The notes below the pieces were generated by a model. The model was given only the letters and a program-made list of their open reading frames with translations, had not been told where the DNA came from and searched no databases. A DNA stretch of 64,000 bases from the NCBI GenBank assembly GCA_027623295.1, contig JAQBXR010000013.1, positions 29,075 through 93,074 on the forward strand, given 5' to 3'. A program made the translations under genes and the position numbers. Shown here in pieces: positions 42,863 to 53,159 of the stretch (the stretch's first letter is position 1; the number at the start of each line of letters is the position of its first letter). Source of the DNA: Planctomycetota bacterium. Lineage in GTDB: Bacteria > Planctomycetota > UBA1135.

Positions 42863-43846
42863 TCAGCGTAAGCCGCAAGCCAGCAAGGCACGATCGCGCA
42901 CTCTCTGTGCACACTCGCGCGCTTTTGCTGCGCCAGCTTGGAGCACGGCCTCGACCTTTTCAGGATGGGCAAGGTATTCCTCGCGGCGAGCGCGGGCATC
43001 GGCAAAGTAGTCCTCCATAGCGTCTTTGAGACGCATTTTTAGGTGCCCATAACCTGGAGCACTTTCACCACCCTCGCGTACTTTGTTCTGCCAATCCACC
43101 AACTCGTCGGCGGGCAGGAACAAGGCGAGGAGGTCGAAGACGAACAACTCAGCTGGATCCTTAGGCTCTTCTGGCGGACGGGAATCAGTCACAATTTTTC
43201 CGCATTGCGTTTTGAGTCTTTTGCCTTGCTCAAAAATCCAAATGTCATTGCCATAGCTTTTCGACATCTTCTGGCCATCAAGCCCTGGCACCTTTTGCAT
43301 GGCTTCAGATTTTTCGAGACGCATTTCAGGACGCTGGAAAACGTCACCGTAGGCCCCGTTGAAATAGCCAGCCATATCTTGGGCCATCTCCACGTGCTGC
43401 ACTTGGTCTTTCCCGACTGGAACTAAAGTGGAATCGTAAGCGAGAATGTCTGCTGCCATCAAGATGGGATAGGTAAACAATCCCACACTAGGCTTGATGT
43501 TGTTGTTGACCTTGTCCTTATAAGAATGCGCGCGCTCGAGCAATCCCATGCCAGTTACGGTGGCCAGCAACCATGCAATCTCGGTGACTTCGGGCACATC
43601 GCTTTGGCGGAAAAGAACCGCTTTCTCAGGGTCTAAACCGCAAGCCAAGTAAGTGACGGCAGTTTCCCAAACCAACTCGCGCATCTTCGCTGGATCACGT
43701 TGCGAAGTAAGCGCATGGTAGTCCGCAATGAAGTAAAAGTGCGCGCCTGCTTCTTCTTGCAAAGCCACGTGCTGACGAATCGCGCCAAAATAGTTGCCGA
43801 TGTGCAGCAAACCACTTGGTTGAATCCCACTAAGAATGGTGCTCAT
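42863..43846 (-). CDS. trpS: Tryptophanyl-tRNA synthetase
   Basis: A 327-residue class I aminoacyl-tRNA synthetase, normal length for the bacterial enzyme. The HIGH-type motif is HIGN (residues 16-19, IQPSGLLHIGNYFGA region) and the KMSKS loop is GQKMSKSYGND; ADYHALT and PVGKDQVQHVE also match. It charges tRNA-Trp in the cytoplasm. It lies 9 bases behind the osmC-like gene on the same strand and is probably co-transcribed with it. Confidence 0.96.
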   Translation of the reverse strand: MSTILSGIQPSGLLHIGNYFGAIRQHVALQEEAGAHFYFIADYHALTSQRDPAKMRELVWETAVTYLACGLDPEKAVLFRQSDVPEVTEIAWLLATVTGMGLLERAHSYKDKVNNNIKPSVGLFTYPILMAADILAYDSTLVPVGKDQVQHVEMAQDMAGYFNGAYGDVFQRPEMRLEKSEAMQKVPGLDGQKMSKSYGNDIWIFEQGKRLKTQCGKIVTDSRPPEEPKDPAELFVFDLLALFLPADELVDWQNKVREGGESAPGYGHLKMRLKDAMEDYFADARARREEYLAHPEKVEAVLQAGAAKARECAQRVRDRALLACGLR

Positions 43847-43855
43847 GAATCGCGC

Positions 43856-44266
43856 CTACTTCCAAACAAAGGTAATGGGCTTTGCAATCTCAGGGTGCAA
43901 ACTTTGATGCACCGGGCAAGTCGCCGCTGCATTTTCCAAAAGGGATTTATGCTTTTCCTCAACCGCACAGGACATATTCACCACAACCGGTAGCGAACCA
44001 ATCCGTCGCACCGGATCGGCAACCATGTGCTTCTCCACTTTGATGGTGGTCCCCTCCAGCGCAATGCCGTGACGTTCCGAAACAATGCCGAGGATGGTCA
44101 AAATGCAACCGCCAAGCGCGGTGGCCACAAGATCTGTCGGCGAAAAGGACTCTCCCTTGCCACAGTTATCCACCGGTGCATCGGTCACAACCTGCACACC
44201 ACTCGGTCCATGAGTTGCCTGACAGCGCAACTCACCTTGGTAAACGACATCGATTTCAACGGTCAT
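43856..44266 (-). CDS. OsmC/Ohr family protein
   Basis: A 136-residue protein of the OsmC-Ohr fold, which reduces organic hydroperoxides through two active-site cysteines. Here Cys54 (ALGGCILT) and Cys117 (ATCPVHQSL) are at the expected places, with an Arg in GHMV-PVRRIG and the usual N-terminal beta strands. It belongs to the YhfA-like OsmC group more than to Ohr. A TAAAAT hexamer 6 bases before the ATG predicts a leaderless message that continues into trpS. Confidence 0.88.
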   Translation of the reverse strand: MTVEIDVVYQGELRCQATHGPSGVQVVTDAPVDNCGKGESFSPTDLVATALGGCILTILGIVSERHGIALEGTTIKVEKHMVADPVRRIGSLPVVVNMSCAVEEKHKSLLENAAATCPVHQSLHPEIAKPITFVWK

Positions 44267-44272
44267 GCTGCC

Positions 44273-44278
44273 ATTTTA
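44273..44278 (-). promoter_or_regulatory. -10 hexamer of osmC-trpS, leaderless type
   Basis: TAAAAT on the minus strand, ending 6 bases before the ATG of the OsmC-family gene. Confidence 0.6.
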
Positions 44279-44307
44279 GGGCCGAGTACGCTTGCAGCAA
44301 AATCAAG

Positions 44308-44313
44308 TAGGAT
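44308..44313 (+). promoter_or_regulatory. -10 hexamer of the YVTN propeller gene, leaderless type
   Basis: TAGGAT ends 6 bases before the ATG at 44320. With the osmC element it makes a 53-base divergent region in which both genes show the same 6-base spacing. Confidence 0.6.
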
Positions 44314-44319
44314 GAATTC

Positions 44320-45381
44320 ATGTCATGCCTTGCTTTACTACTTCTCGCACTTCCACAGGCCCCGGCAGAAAAGCCCTCCGGCCGCCTGATAATACTAGAG
44401 AAATCTGCAGCGACCGCCCGCCTGGTGGACACCGTTTCAGGGAATGTCTTGGGAACCGTAGCGGTTGGTGATGGCCCGCATGAAGTGGCCATCATGCCAG
44501 ACTGGCGCGGCGCGGTAGTGGCGAACTATGGTGGCCGTGAAGCTGGAAGCAGCCTGACGATGATTGTCCTCAATGAAATGGGCAAGCCTCGATCTAAAAC
44601 CATGGAGCTTGGCCAGGCGATTGGGCCTCACGGTTTGGCCTTTGGGAAAACGCCCTATTTACTTTGGGTCACCGCCGAGGTCAGCGGCGAGTTATGGCTA
44701 GTCAACATCAAGGATGAAAAGGTCGTGGCCAAAATTGATGTCGGCATGGATGCGGGACACATGGTGGCGGTGATGGACGAGGAACATGTCTTCGTCAGCC
44801 ATATCAGCGCGGGTTGCATTACGCCGGTCACCAAACAGGAAGATGGCAGCTGGAAGGCTGGACCGCGGATTGAAACTGGCGCCGGTGCAGAAGGCATTTG
44901 GGTACAGCCAGGAACCGATCTGGTTTGGGTGACTAATCGTGCGGACGATACGGTCAGCATCGTGGATGCGAGTGAAGGCAAAGAAATCGCGGAACTCCCC
45001 TGCCCGGGATTCCCGATTCGCGTCATGTTTTCCAACGATGGCGCGGTGGCTGCCGTCAGTTGTGCCAATGCAAATGAAGTGGCTCTTTTTGACACCACTA
45101 CGCGGGAACTTCTCAACCGTATTCCGATTGGCATGACCAGCAAGGATGATACGGACTCGCGTTTGTTCAAAGACCAGTTCGGGGAGAGTGCCGTTCCCAT
45201 CGGCATGATTTTCGCGCCCGATGGCAACCTGCTTTATATCTCCTGTGCTGGTGCAGACCGGATTGCCGTGATTGACATTCGTCTACGCCGGGTAGTGCAA
45301 GTCTTTGAAACAGGTAAGGAACCAGACGGCATTGGTTGGTATCCTGCTCCTCAACCGCAGACTATGGAAGTCTTGCGCTAA
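44320..45381 (+). CDS. Exported YVTN/cytochrome d1-like beta-propeller protein
   Basis: A 353-residue protein with a short signal peptide (residues 1-16). Blades have the YVTN-type pattern of about 42 residues: ARLVDTVSGNVLGTVAVGDGPHEVAIMPD, TNRADDTVSIVDASEGKEIAELPCPGFPIRVMFSNDG and DRIAVIDIRLRRVVQVFETGKEPDGIGW (cited by their ends), so roughly seven blades. No heme motif or catalytic residue is seen. Likely a periplasmic binding or sensing propeller, function unknown. The ybjQ-type gene starts 8 bases after its stop. Confidence 0.78.
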   Translation: MSCLALLLLALPQAPAEKPSGRLIILEKSAATARLVDTVSGNVLGTVAVGDGPHEVAIMPDWRGAVVANYGGREAGSSLTMIVLNEMGKPRSKTMELGQAIGPHGLAFGKTPYLLWVTAEVSGELWLVNIKDEKVVAKIDVGMDAGHMVAVMDEEHVFVSHISAGCITPVTKQEDGSWKAGPRIETGAGAEGIWVQPGTDLVWVTNRADDTVSIVDASEGKEIAELPCPGFPIRVMFSNDGAVAAVSCANANEVALFDTTTRELLNRIPIGMTSKDDTDSRLFKDQFGESAVPIGMIFAPDGNLLYISCAGADRIAVIDIRLRRVVQVFETGKEPDGIGWYPAPQPQTMEVLR

Positions 45382-45389
45382 GTGCATTC

Positions 45390-45755
45390 ATGATAATCAC
45401 CAATACGGAAACGGTACCAGGCAAACGCCTGACCGAACACTATGGCCTGGTTCAGGGGAGCACGATTCGTGCCAAGCACCTCGGCCGCGACCTTATGGCA
45501 GGCATGAAGAACCTAGTCGGGGGAGAACTGAAGGGATACACCGAACTGTTGCAAGAATCACGCGATGAAGCTTTGCGGCGCATGGTCAAGCAAGCAGAAG
45601 AACTAGGCGCAAATGCAGTGGTCAATGTGCGCTTCTCTACCTCGTCGGTAGCCGCTGGGGCTGCTGAAATTTTGTGTTATGGAACAGCAGTCCGTTTGGA
45701 AGAAGGTGCGGAATCCAGCACCCCTCCACCGCTACCGAAACACGAGGAATACTAA
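45390..45755 (+). CDS. YbjQ/UPF0145 family protein
   Basis: A 121-residue protein of the YbjQ (putative heavy-metal-binding domain) family: TETVPGKRLTEHYGLVQGSTIRAKHLGRD, GGELKGYTELLQESRDEAL, LGANAVVNVRFSTSSV and EILCYGTAV, cited in parts. The family forms pentamers; the biochemical role is not settled. ATG 45390 is chosen because the frame before it runs back into the propeller gene. The next gene encodes a second, membrane-anchored copy of the same domain. Confidence 0.85.
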   Translation: MIITNTETVPGKRLTEHYGLVQGSTIRAKHLGRDLMAGMKNLVGGELKGYTELLQESRDEALRRMVKQAEELGANAVVNVRFSTSSVAAGAAEILCYGTAVRLEEGAESSTPPPLPKHEEY

Positions 45756-46231
45756 GTGCTGCAGCTTTACTTCGGACTTGCGCTTCTCCTCTTGGGCCTC
45801 ACCGTGGGCACTTTGCTGGAGCGGCTGCATTACCGCAGCATTCGTAAACGGGAGCACGCCTTTATTACTCTTCCAACCACCTCGCTTAAGCATGCGCCTG
45901 ATACAGAGCAGGTGGTGCGCACAGAGCTAGCCATCGGTTCGGTGGTCATCTCGGTCGACTATTTCAAACGTTTTGCAGCGAGTATGAAGAAAATGTTTGG
46001 TGGGGAGATTCGTTCCTACTCGAGCCTTCTAGATCGTGCACGTCGCGAGTCCATGCTGCGTATGAAAGAAGCATGCGCGGATTGCGACCTAATAATAAAC
46101 GTTCGAGTGGAGACCAGCACAATTTCGAATGGTGGAGACTCAAGCATTGGCTCCGTTGAGGTCATGACTTATGCCACCGCCTTGTGGTACGGCAACCGCT
46201 CTCAGCACAGCCACCCCGTGGATTTGGAAGA

Positions 46232-46235
<4 letters not shown>
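45756..46235 (+). CDS. Membrane-anchored YbjQ-like protein
   Basis: A 159-residue protein: one N-terminal membrane helix (LYFGLALLLLGLTVGTLL), a basic linker and a diverged copy of the YbjQ domain (GGEIRSYSSLLDRARRESMLRMKE, CDLIINVRVETSTI, VEVMTYATALW in parts), recognisable by comparison with the preceding gene. The start is GTG directly behind the stop of that gene, with GAGGAA as ribosome-binding site. Tandem soluble and anchored copies suggest a hetero-oligomer attached to the membrane. The stop overlaps the M48 peptidase ATG (ATGA). Confidence 0.72.
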
Positions 46236-48679
<2,444 letters not shown>

Positions 48680-48737
48680 TACTATGCGTCACCTTTCCAT
48701 CTGACTCAAGCGGAATCCGAGTTTGCCGCCGCCAAGT

Positions 48738-48743
48738 TATGAT
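48738..48743 (+). promoter_or_regulatory. -10 hexamer of the gene at 48750, leaderless type
   Basis: TATGAT ends 6 bases before the ATG at 48750. It overlaps a possible N-terminal extension of that gene from TTG 48723 and so argues against the extension. Confidence 0.55.
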
Positions 48744-48749
48744 TGGAGC

Positions 48750-49388
48750 ATGGGCGCAGGAAAAAATGTAGCAATCGGCTGTGGTGGACTCTTGGTCCTT
48801 ATGGTTTTGGCGTTGTATCTTGGATTCCAATGGGCAAATAAGAATTTTGGTTTCTCTCAGGATCCAGAGCTCGCTTTGTCGCGAGCGTCAGAGGTCATGA
48901 ACGTGCAAATACCGGACGGATTTGAACCTATTTTCAGCACCTATACGCGCAAAGGCAAGCAAGACCCCATGGCGATTTTCATTGCGCAGGCCAGCCGCAC
49001 CCACGAGACCGCGCTAATTCTTTACCAACGCACCGGCGCCTATACCGAAGAGGAAATGTTCGCCGAGATCGCCAACGAAGGCTCCGGCATGAATGTTTCC
49101 GTCGGCCTAGAGGGCGTGGGTAAAGACGAGCGCTTTCCCGTCCAGTACCTTGGCAAGGAATACCAAGCAATGCTCAAGGAAGGGCTAGACGAAGATCAAC
49201 AAATGGTACGGATTCTGCTCACCGTCATTCCTGAAGAGGAACACACTTTGCTGATTTTGTTTTCCGGTGACCCGGAAATCATCCGCCGTGACCTGCTCCA
49301 AACGGTTCTGGATTCAGGCCTAAAGGCGGACACGATTCTGACTACTCCCCGGACGGACGAGGGAAAAATGTTAGAGACAGATCAGTAG
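48750..49388 (+). CDS. Single-pass membrane protein, function unknown
   Basis: A 212-residue protein with one N-terminal membrane helix (about residues 7-28, VAIGCGGLLVLMVLALYLGF) and an extracytoplasmic, acidic alpha/beta domain without recognisable motifs (segments MNVQIPDGFEPIF and ALILYQRTGAYTEEEMF). I do not recognise a family. Orientation N-in is suggested by Lys before the helix and acidic residues after it. It overlaps the convergent M28/PDZ gene by 47 bases at its 3' end. Confidence 0.7.
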   Translation: MGAGKNVAIGCGGLLVLMVLALYLGFQWANKNFGFSQDPELALSRASEVMNVQIPDGFEPIFSTYTRKGKQDPMAIFIAQASRTHETALILYQRTGAYTEEEMFAEIANEGSGMNVSVGLEGVGKDERFPVQYLGKEYQAMLKEGLDEDQQMVRILLTVIPEEEHTLLILFSGDPEIIRRDLLQTVLDSGLKADTILTTPRTDEGKMLETDQ

Positions 49389-51087
49389 GCTTGCCGTCGC
49401 GCAGGACCACGACCGTAATGGTTTGACCATTCTTGAAATCGGCCAAGCTATCCATGAAGTCGTAAATGTCGCCAATGTCGCTTGGCCCAACCTTCACGAT
49501 GATGTCACCAGCAAGCAGCCCTGCCTTTTCTGCCGGGGAACCTGCCGAGGTACCGTTGATCAACATGCCGCGCTCGACCATGGCGCCGTAGTCAGGCATG
49601 GAGCCAAACCAAATGCCATCGGCCATGCCGCGACGCCCCTTGCCAGCATCTTTTGACGCTGCGGGCTTGAGGTAAGCAAAGTCGCTGCGTGGGGCGGTTT
49701 CAAGATGCTCTAAAAAGGCGATGAGACCCACTGCAAGGTTAGCCATACCCGCGTAAGTCACCTTGTCTGCGGTATCGCTTGGCTTGTGGTAATCCGAGTG
49801 AATGCCCGAGAAGAAAAAGATCGCCGGGATGTCCATCTTGTGGAAGCTCATGTGGTCGGATCCACCTCCACCAGCCATTTCCCCCGCCATCACGTTCCAG
49901 CGCATGGCCACGTTTCCGGAATCCATAATGGCTTGTGAATAGTCTAGGGCTGGAGCGAATGCAGCTGCAGTGCCGGCACTACCCACGGTGATCGTGCCCG
50001 CTTCCAAGCGTCCTACCATGTCAAGGTTTAGGTTCCCCACCACGTTGCGTAAATCCAGTGTCGGTTGGTCTACCCAATGCGCGGAACCAAGCAAGCCCAT
50101 TTCTTCTCCACTCCAAAAGCAAAACAGCATGCCGCGTTGCCCGGCGTTCTCATCCATAAGCTTGACCCCCCAGGTTTCTGCAAGCTCTAGAGTCATGGCA
50201 GTGCCCGATGCGTTGTCATCCGCACCGTTGTGAATTTCATGACTGCCAGGTGCAAGTGAACCTTCGCCACCGAACCCAAGGTGATCATAGTGTGCACCGA
50301 CCACAACCCATTCATCCGTCGTGCCAGGTGCCGCCGCAATCACGTTTCGCGCGATGCGAGTTTCTTGCACGACTTCAGGCGCCAGCAGGACTTCGGCATC
50401 TTTACCGCATTGCGCCTCAAGAGAGACAAAGGTTTCCGAATTGACTGTAATCACTGGGATCGGCATGGCGCCTTGCACTGCCTTAAAGCTAGTCATCTCT
50501 TCTCCACCACGGGCGATGTCATCTGGGTGCGTTCCCAGAATAATGCCAACTGCACCTGCCGCCGAAGCGTTACGGATTTTCTTGCGTAAGTTGCCGAGGC
50601 TTTTCAGTTCCTCACTTGCCTCGAGACCGTACTCGGTATAGCGACGCACTAAAACCACCTTGCCGGAAACATCGAGCGCTGCGAAGTCATCCAAATCTTC
50701 CGCCGGGTTCACCACACCATAGGCGGCAGAGACCAAAACGCCCGCAGCTTCTTCATTAGGAGAAGCAGCAACCGTGCTTACGCCCTTCACCGATTTGCCG
50801 TTGACCGTCAACTTGGAGTTTCCAGCCGCAGGGGGCATTTGCACTTCAAACTCCTGGAACCAGCTGCCATCGGTGCCGCCTGGTTGAAGACCAGCAAGTA
50901 GCAAACGGTCCTTCAGATATTCGGCACTGCGGTAAGCCCCGGGGGAGCCGGTCATGCGGCCTTCTTGAGCGTCATCAGCCAACCACTCGACGTGGCCTTC
51001 GAGTTCCGGTGCAGTCACTGCCAAACTTGGGCCTGTACAGGCGGCCAAAGGAAGCAGGATGAGAAACAGGTTGCGGGTAGCTTTCAT
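49342..51087 (-). CDS. M28-family aminopeptidase lipoprotein with PA and PDZ domains
   Basis: A 581-residue protein with a signal peptide ending in a good lipobox LAAC (Cys 17). A PA insert lies at about residues 115-230; the M28 catalytic part has VVGAHYDHLGF, NGADDNASGTAMTLE, FWSGEEMGLLGS, NLNLDMVGR and DHMSFHKMDIP, so all zinc ligands are present. Residues about 490-575 form a PDZ domain (YGAMVERGMLINGTSAGSPAEKAGLLAGDIIVKVG, cited by its ends). Probably outer-membrane anchored and active on peptides in the periplasm. Promoter TAGAAT at 51103-51108. The 3' end overlaps the convergent membrane-protein gene. Confidence 0.9.
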   Translation of the reverse strand: MKATRNLFLILLPLAACTGPSLAVTAPELEGHVEWLADDAQEGRMTGSPGAYRSAEYLKDRLLLAGLQPGGTDGSWFQEFEVQMPPAAGNSKLTVNGKSVKGVSTVAASPNEEAAGVLVSAAYGVVNPAEDLDDFAALDVSGKVVLVRRYTEYGLEASEELKSLGNLRKKIRNASAAGAVGIILGTHPDDIARGGEEMTSFKAVQGAMPIPVITVNSETFVSLEAQCGKDAEVLLAPEVVQETRIARNVIAAAPGTTDEWVVVGAHYDHLGFGGEGSLAPGSHEIHNGADDNASGTAMTLELAETWGVKLMDENAGQRGMLFCFWSGEEMGLLGSAHWVDQPTLDLRNVVGNLNLDMVGRLEAGTITVGSAGTAAAFAPALDYSQAIMDSGNVAMRWNVMAGEMAGGGGSDHMSFHKMDIPAIFFFSGIHSDYHKPSDTADKVTYAGMANLAVGLIAFLEHLETAPRSDFAYLKPAASKDAGKGRRGMADGIWFGSMPDYGAMVERGMLINGTSAGSPAEKAGLLAGDIIVKVGPSDIGDIYDFMDSLADFKNGQTITVVVLRDGKPTDLSLTFFPRPSGE

Positions 51088-51102
51088 GATGCCAACGGCG
51101 GC

Positions 51103-51108
51103 ATTCTA
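51103..51108 (-). promoter_or_regulatory. -10 hexamer of the M28/PDZ gene
   Basis: TAGAAT on the minus strand, 15 bases before the ATG. The 12-mer TAGAATGCCGCC that starts here recurs exactly in front of ubiD (53057 to 53046). Confidence 0.5.
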
Positions 51109-51121
51109 CCCCTGTTTCGCA

Positions 51122-51619
51122 CTAGAAACCGGCGACCTTTTGGTCTCCCTTGCGCAATACACGTAGATAGGAAACCAGCTCGGATTCAGCGCATATTTGT
51201 CCATTTTCATCAATGGCTTGTACTTTGTGCGTACGCACGGATTTACCGCGATCACGCAGCTGCGCCTCGGCATCCACTAAATCAACTTCGGTAATCCGGA
51301 AATCAAAAAGCAAGTCGGTTGCGGCTGGAATCTTGAACCGAGTATCGGTTGCCATCAGCCAGGTCTGTAAATCCAAGCCCCGGCGCGCAAGGGCCTGCCA
51401 GTACATGAGAGGGAAAATCGGATCGGCGGCGGCGTAAATGGTGCCACCAAACATGGTCCCGTTTAGATTACGATTTAGGATGGACCTTTTCGCACGCATG
51501 CGGATGTGACAAAAGTCATCGGAGATGTGCTCTACACGAATGCGCTGCAACATGAGCGGCGGATACCAGTTGAGCATCCAACGCAATTGCCACGGCTTTA
51601 AAATCCGAGTTCTTGCCAT
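51122..51619 (-). CDS. DUF4442 / hotdog-fold thioesterase-like protein
   Basis: A 165-residue protein of the YiiD-C/DUF4442 hotdog family: NWYPPLMLQRIRVEHIS, RNLNGTMFGGTIYAAADP, RFKIPAATDLLFDFRIT and SVRTHKVQAIDENGQICAES follow the family pattern. Relatives are presumed acyl-CoA or acyl-carrier thioesterases; the substrate is unknown. ATG 51619 lies inside the end of ubiD (22-base overlap), indicating translational coupling with ubiD. The longer frame from 51673 is less likely because it only reads through ubiD. Confidence 0.78.
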   Translation of the reverse strand: MARTRILKPWQLRWMLNWYPPLMLQRIRVEHISDDFCHIRMRAKRSILNRNLNGTMFGGTIYAAADPIFPLMYWQALARRGLDLQTWLMATDTRFKIPAATDLLFDFRITEVDLVDAEAQLRDRGKSVRTHKVQAIDENGQICAESELVSYLRVLRKGDQKVAGF

Positions 51620-53046
51620 CGATCGGCGACCTTCTTTTTCACCGCAGGGTCCATGACGATGGCATCGGGCCATTCACGGGTGAAACCTTCTTCAGGCCAT
51701 TTGCGCGTTGCATCGATGCCTACTTTAGAACCATAACAGGCGGCACGGCTCGCGTGGTCGAGCACCTCCATGGGTCCCATGGTGAACTCAAGGTCACGTT
51801 GCGGGTCGATGTGATTCAAAGTAGCCCATGCCACTTCCGAATCGCTGTGAATGTTCACATCTTCGTCGACCACCACAATTACTTTGGTGAACATGGCTTG
51901 GCCAAGTCCCCAAATCGCATTCATGATTTTGCGCGCGTGACCTGGATACGACTTTTTGATTTGCAAGTACATGAGGTTATGCGCGACGCCTTCGAAAGGC
52001 ATGCGGTAATCCAGCACTTCCGGGAACTGTTTTTTCAGAACCGGCAGCAGCAGACGCTCAATGCCTTCGGTCATCCAACAATCTTCTTGCGGTGGACGTC
52101 CGACCAAAGTCGTGTGATACACCGGGTTCTTGCGATGCGTAATGCATTCGACATGGAAGATGGGGTACTTGTCGGCCAAACTGTAAAAGCCGGTATGGTC
52201 GCCAAATGGACCTTCTATACGTAAATCGGTGGGATCCACATAACCTTCCAAAACGATTTCCGCAGTGGCAGGCACTTCCAAAGGTACCGTTTTGCACGGC
52301 ACTAAAGGCACACCTTTTTGCCGCAAGAATCCGGCGATGAGCAGTTCATCGACATCGGGAGGTGCAGGAATCACGCTTGCAAAACAGGTTGCAGGGTCAG
52401 CACCAATCACTACCGCTACAGGAATGCGCTCGCCGCGTTCTTCCGCTTTCTTTAGATGACGACGTGCATCCTTGTGCAGGTGCGAATGGAAACCGGTTTC
52501 TTTGGGGCCCATAACCTGCAAACGGTAAGTGCCAAGATTGCGCCGTCCGGTTTCAGGATCTTGGGTGACACACAACGGGAAAGTAATGAAAGGACCAGCA
52601 TCGTCTGGCCAAGTGGTGAGCACTGGAAGGATGGAGAGGTCGACAGCGTCCCCCTTCAACACCACTTCCTGACACGGCGCCTTGGATACTTTCTTGGGCA
52701 TCCAAGATCCAATGCTCAACAAGGTCGGCAACATGCGCAACTTGTCGCCCAAGCTTTCTGGCGGTGCTTGTTCAAGCAACTCATGCAAACGCGTAGCATG
52801 CTCCTCAATGTCTTCCACACCAAGGGAAAGTGCGCAACGCTTACGCGAACCGAAGGCATTGATCAGGACTGGCATGTCACTGCCCTTCACATTCTCGAAC
52901 AGCAGCGCCTTATTCTCCGCACCCTGTTCCTTGCTCACCCGGTCGGTGATTTCCGAGAGTTCCAGATAAGGGTCCACCTCGGCGGTGATGCGCTTCAGCT
53001 CGCCAGCCGCGTCCAGCATCTTAATCCAGTCCTGCAGGTTCTCCAT
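51598..53046 (-). CDS. UbiD-family prenylated-FMN decarboxylase
   Basis: A 482-residue UbiD-type (de)carboxylase, which needs prenyl-FMN made by UbiX. Family segments: VLINAFGSRKRCALSLG, LGTYRLQVMGPKETGFHSHLHKDARRHL, EGPFGDHTGFY, YHTTLVGRPPQEDCWM and VDEDVNIHSDSEVAWA, quoted in parts. Such enzymes decarboxylate octaprenyl-hydroxybenzoate in ubiquinone synthesis or act late in the futalosine menaquinone route (MqnL). With a UbiA protein at 252-1127 either use is possible; ubiX is not in the window. A TAGAAT 5 bases before the ATG predicts a leaderless mRNA. Confidence 0.88.
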   Translation of the reverse strand: MENLQDWIKMLDAAGELKRITAEVDPYLELSEITDRVSKEQGAENKALLFENVKGSDMPVLINAFGSRKRCALSLGVEDIEEHATRLHELLEQAPPESLGDKLRMLPTLLSIGSWMPKKVSKAPCQEVVLKGDAVDLSILPVLTTWPDDAGPFITFPLCVTQDPETGRRNLGTYRLQVMGPKETGFHSHLHKDARRHLKKAEERGERIPVAVVIGADPATCFASVIPAPPDVDELLIAGFLRQKGVPLVPCKTVPLEVPATAEIVLEGYVDPTDLRIEGPFGDHTGFYSLADKYPIFHVECITHRKNPVYHTTLVGRPPQEDCWMTEGIERLLLPVLKKQFPEVLDYRMPFEGVAHNLMYLQIKKSYPGHARKIMNAIWGLGQAMFTKVIVVVDEDVNIHSDSEVAWATLNHIDPQRDLEFTMGPMEVLDHASRAACYGSKVGIDATRKWPEEGFTREWPDAIVMDPAVKKKVADRWQELGF

Positions 53047-53051
53047 GGCGG

Positions 53052-53057
53052 CATTCT
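53052..53057 (-). promoter_or_regulatory. -10 hexamer of ubiD, leaderless type
   Basis: TAGAAT on the minus strand, ending 5 bases before the ubiD ATG (53046). Confidence 0.6.
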
Positions 53058-53120
53058 AGAGGTGCCTGAGCTGAAATTCATGCCGGGAATCGGGTTCCGC
53101 CTCACCAAAATGAGCGATAC

Positions 53121-53147
53121 TTGATAACCCCTGGTCCTTTCTAGAAA
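53121..53147 (+). promoter_or_regulatory. possible promoter of the 980-residue secreted protein
   Basis: TTGATA (53121-53126), a 15-base spacer and TAGAAA (53142-53147), 12 bases before the ATG. The -10 lies in the palindrome TTTCTAGAAA. The spacer is short, so this is tentative. Confidence 0.35.
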
Positions 53148-53159
53148 ACCCTGTTCCTC

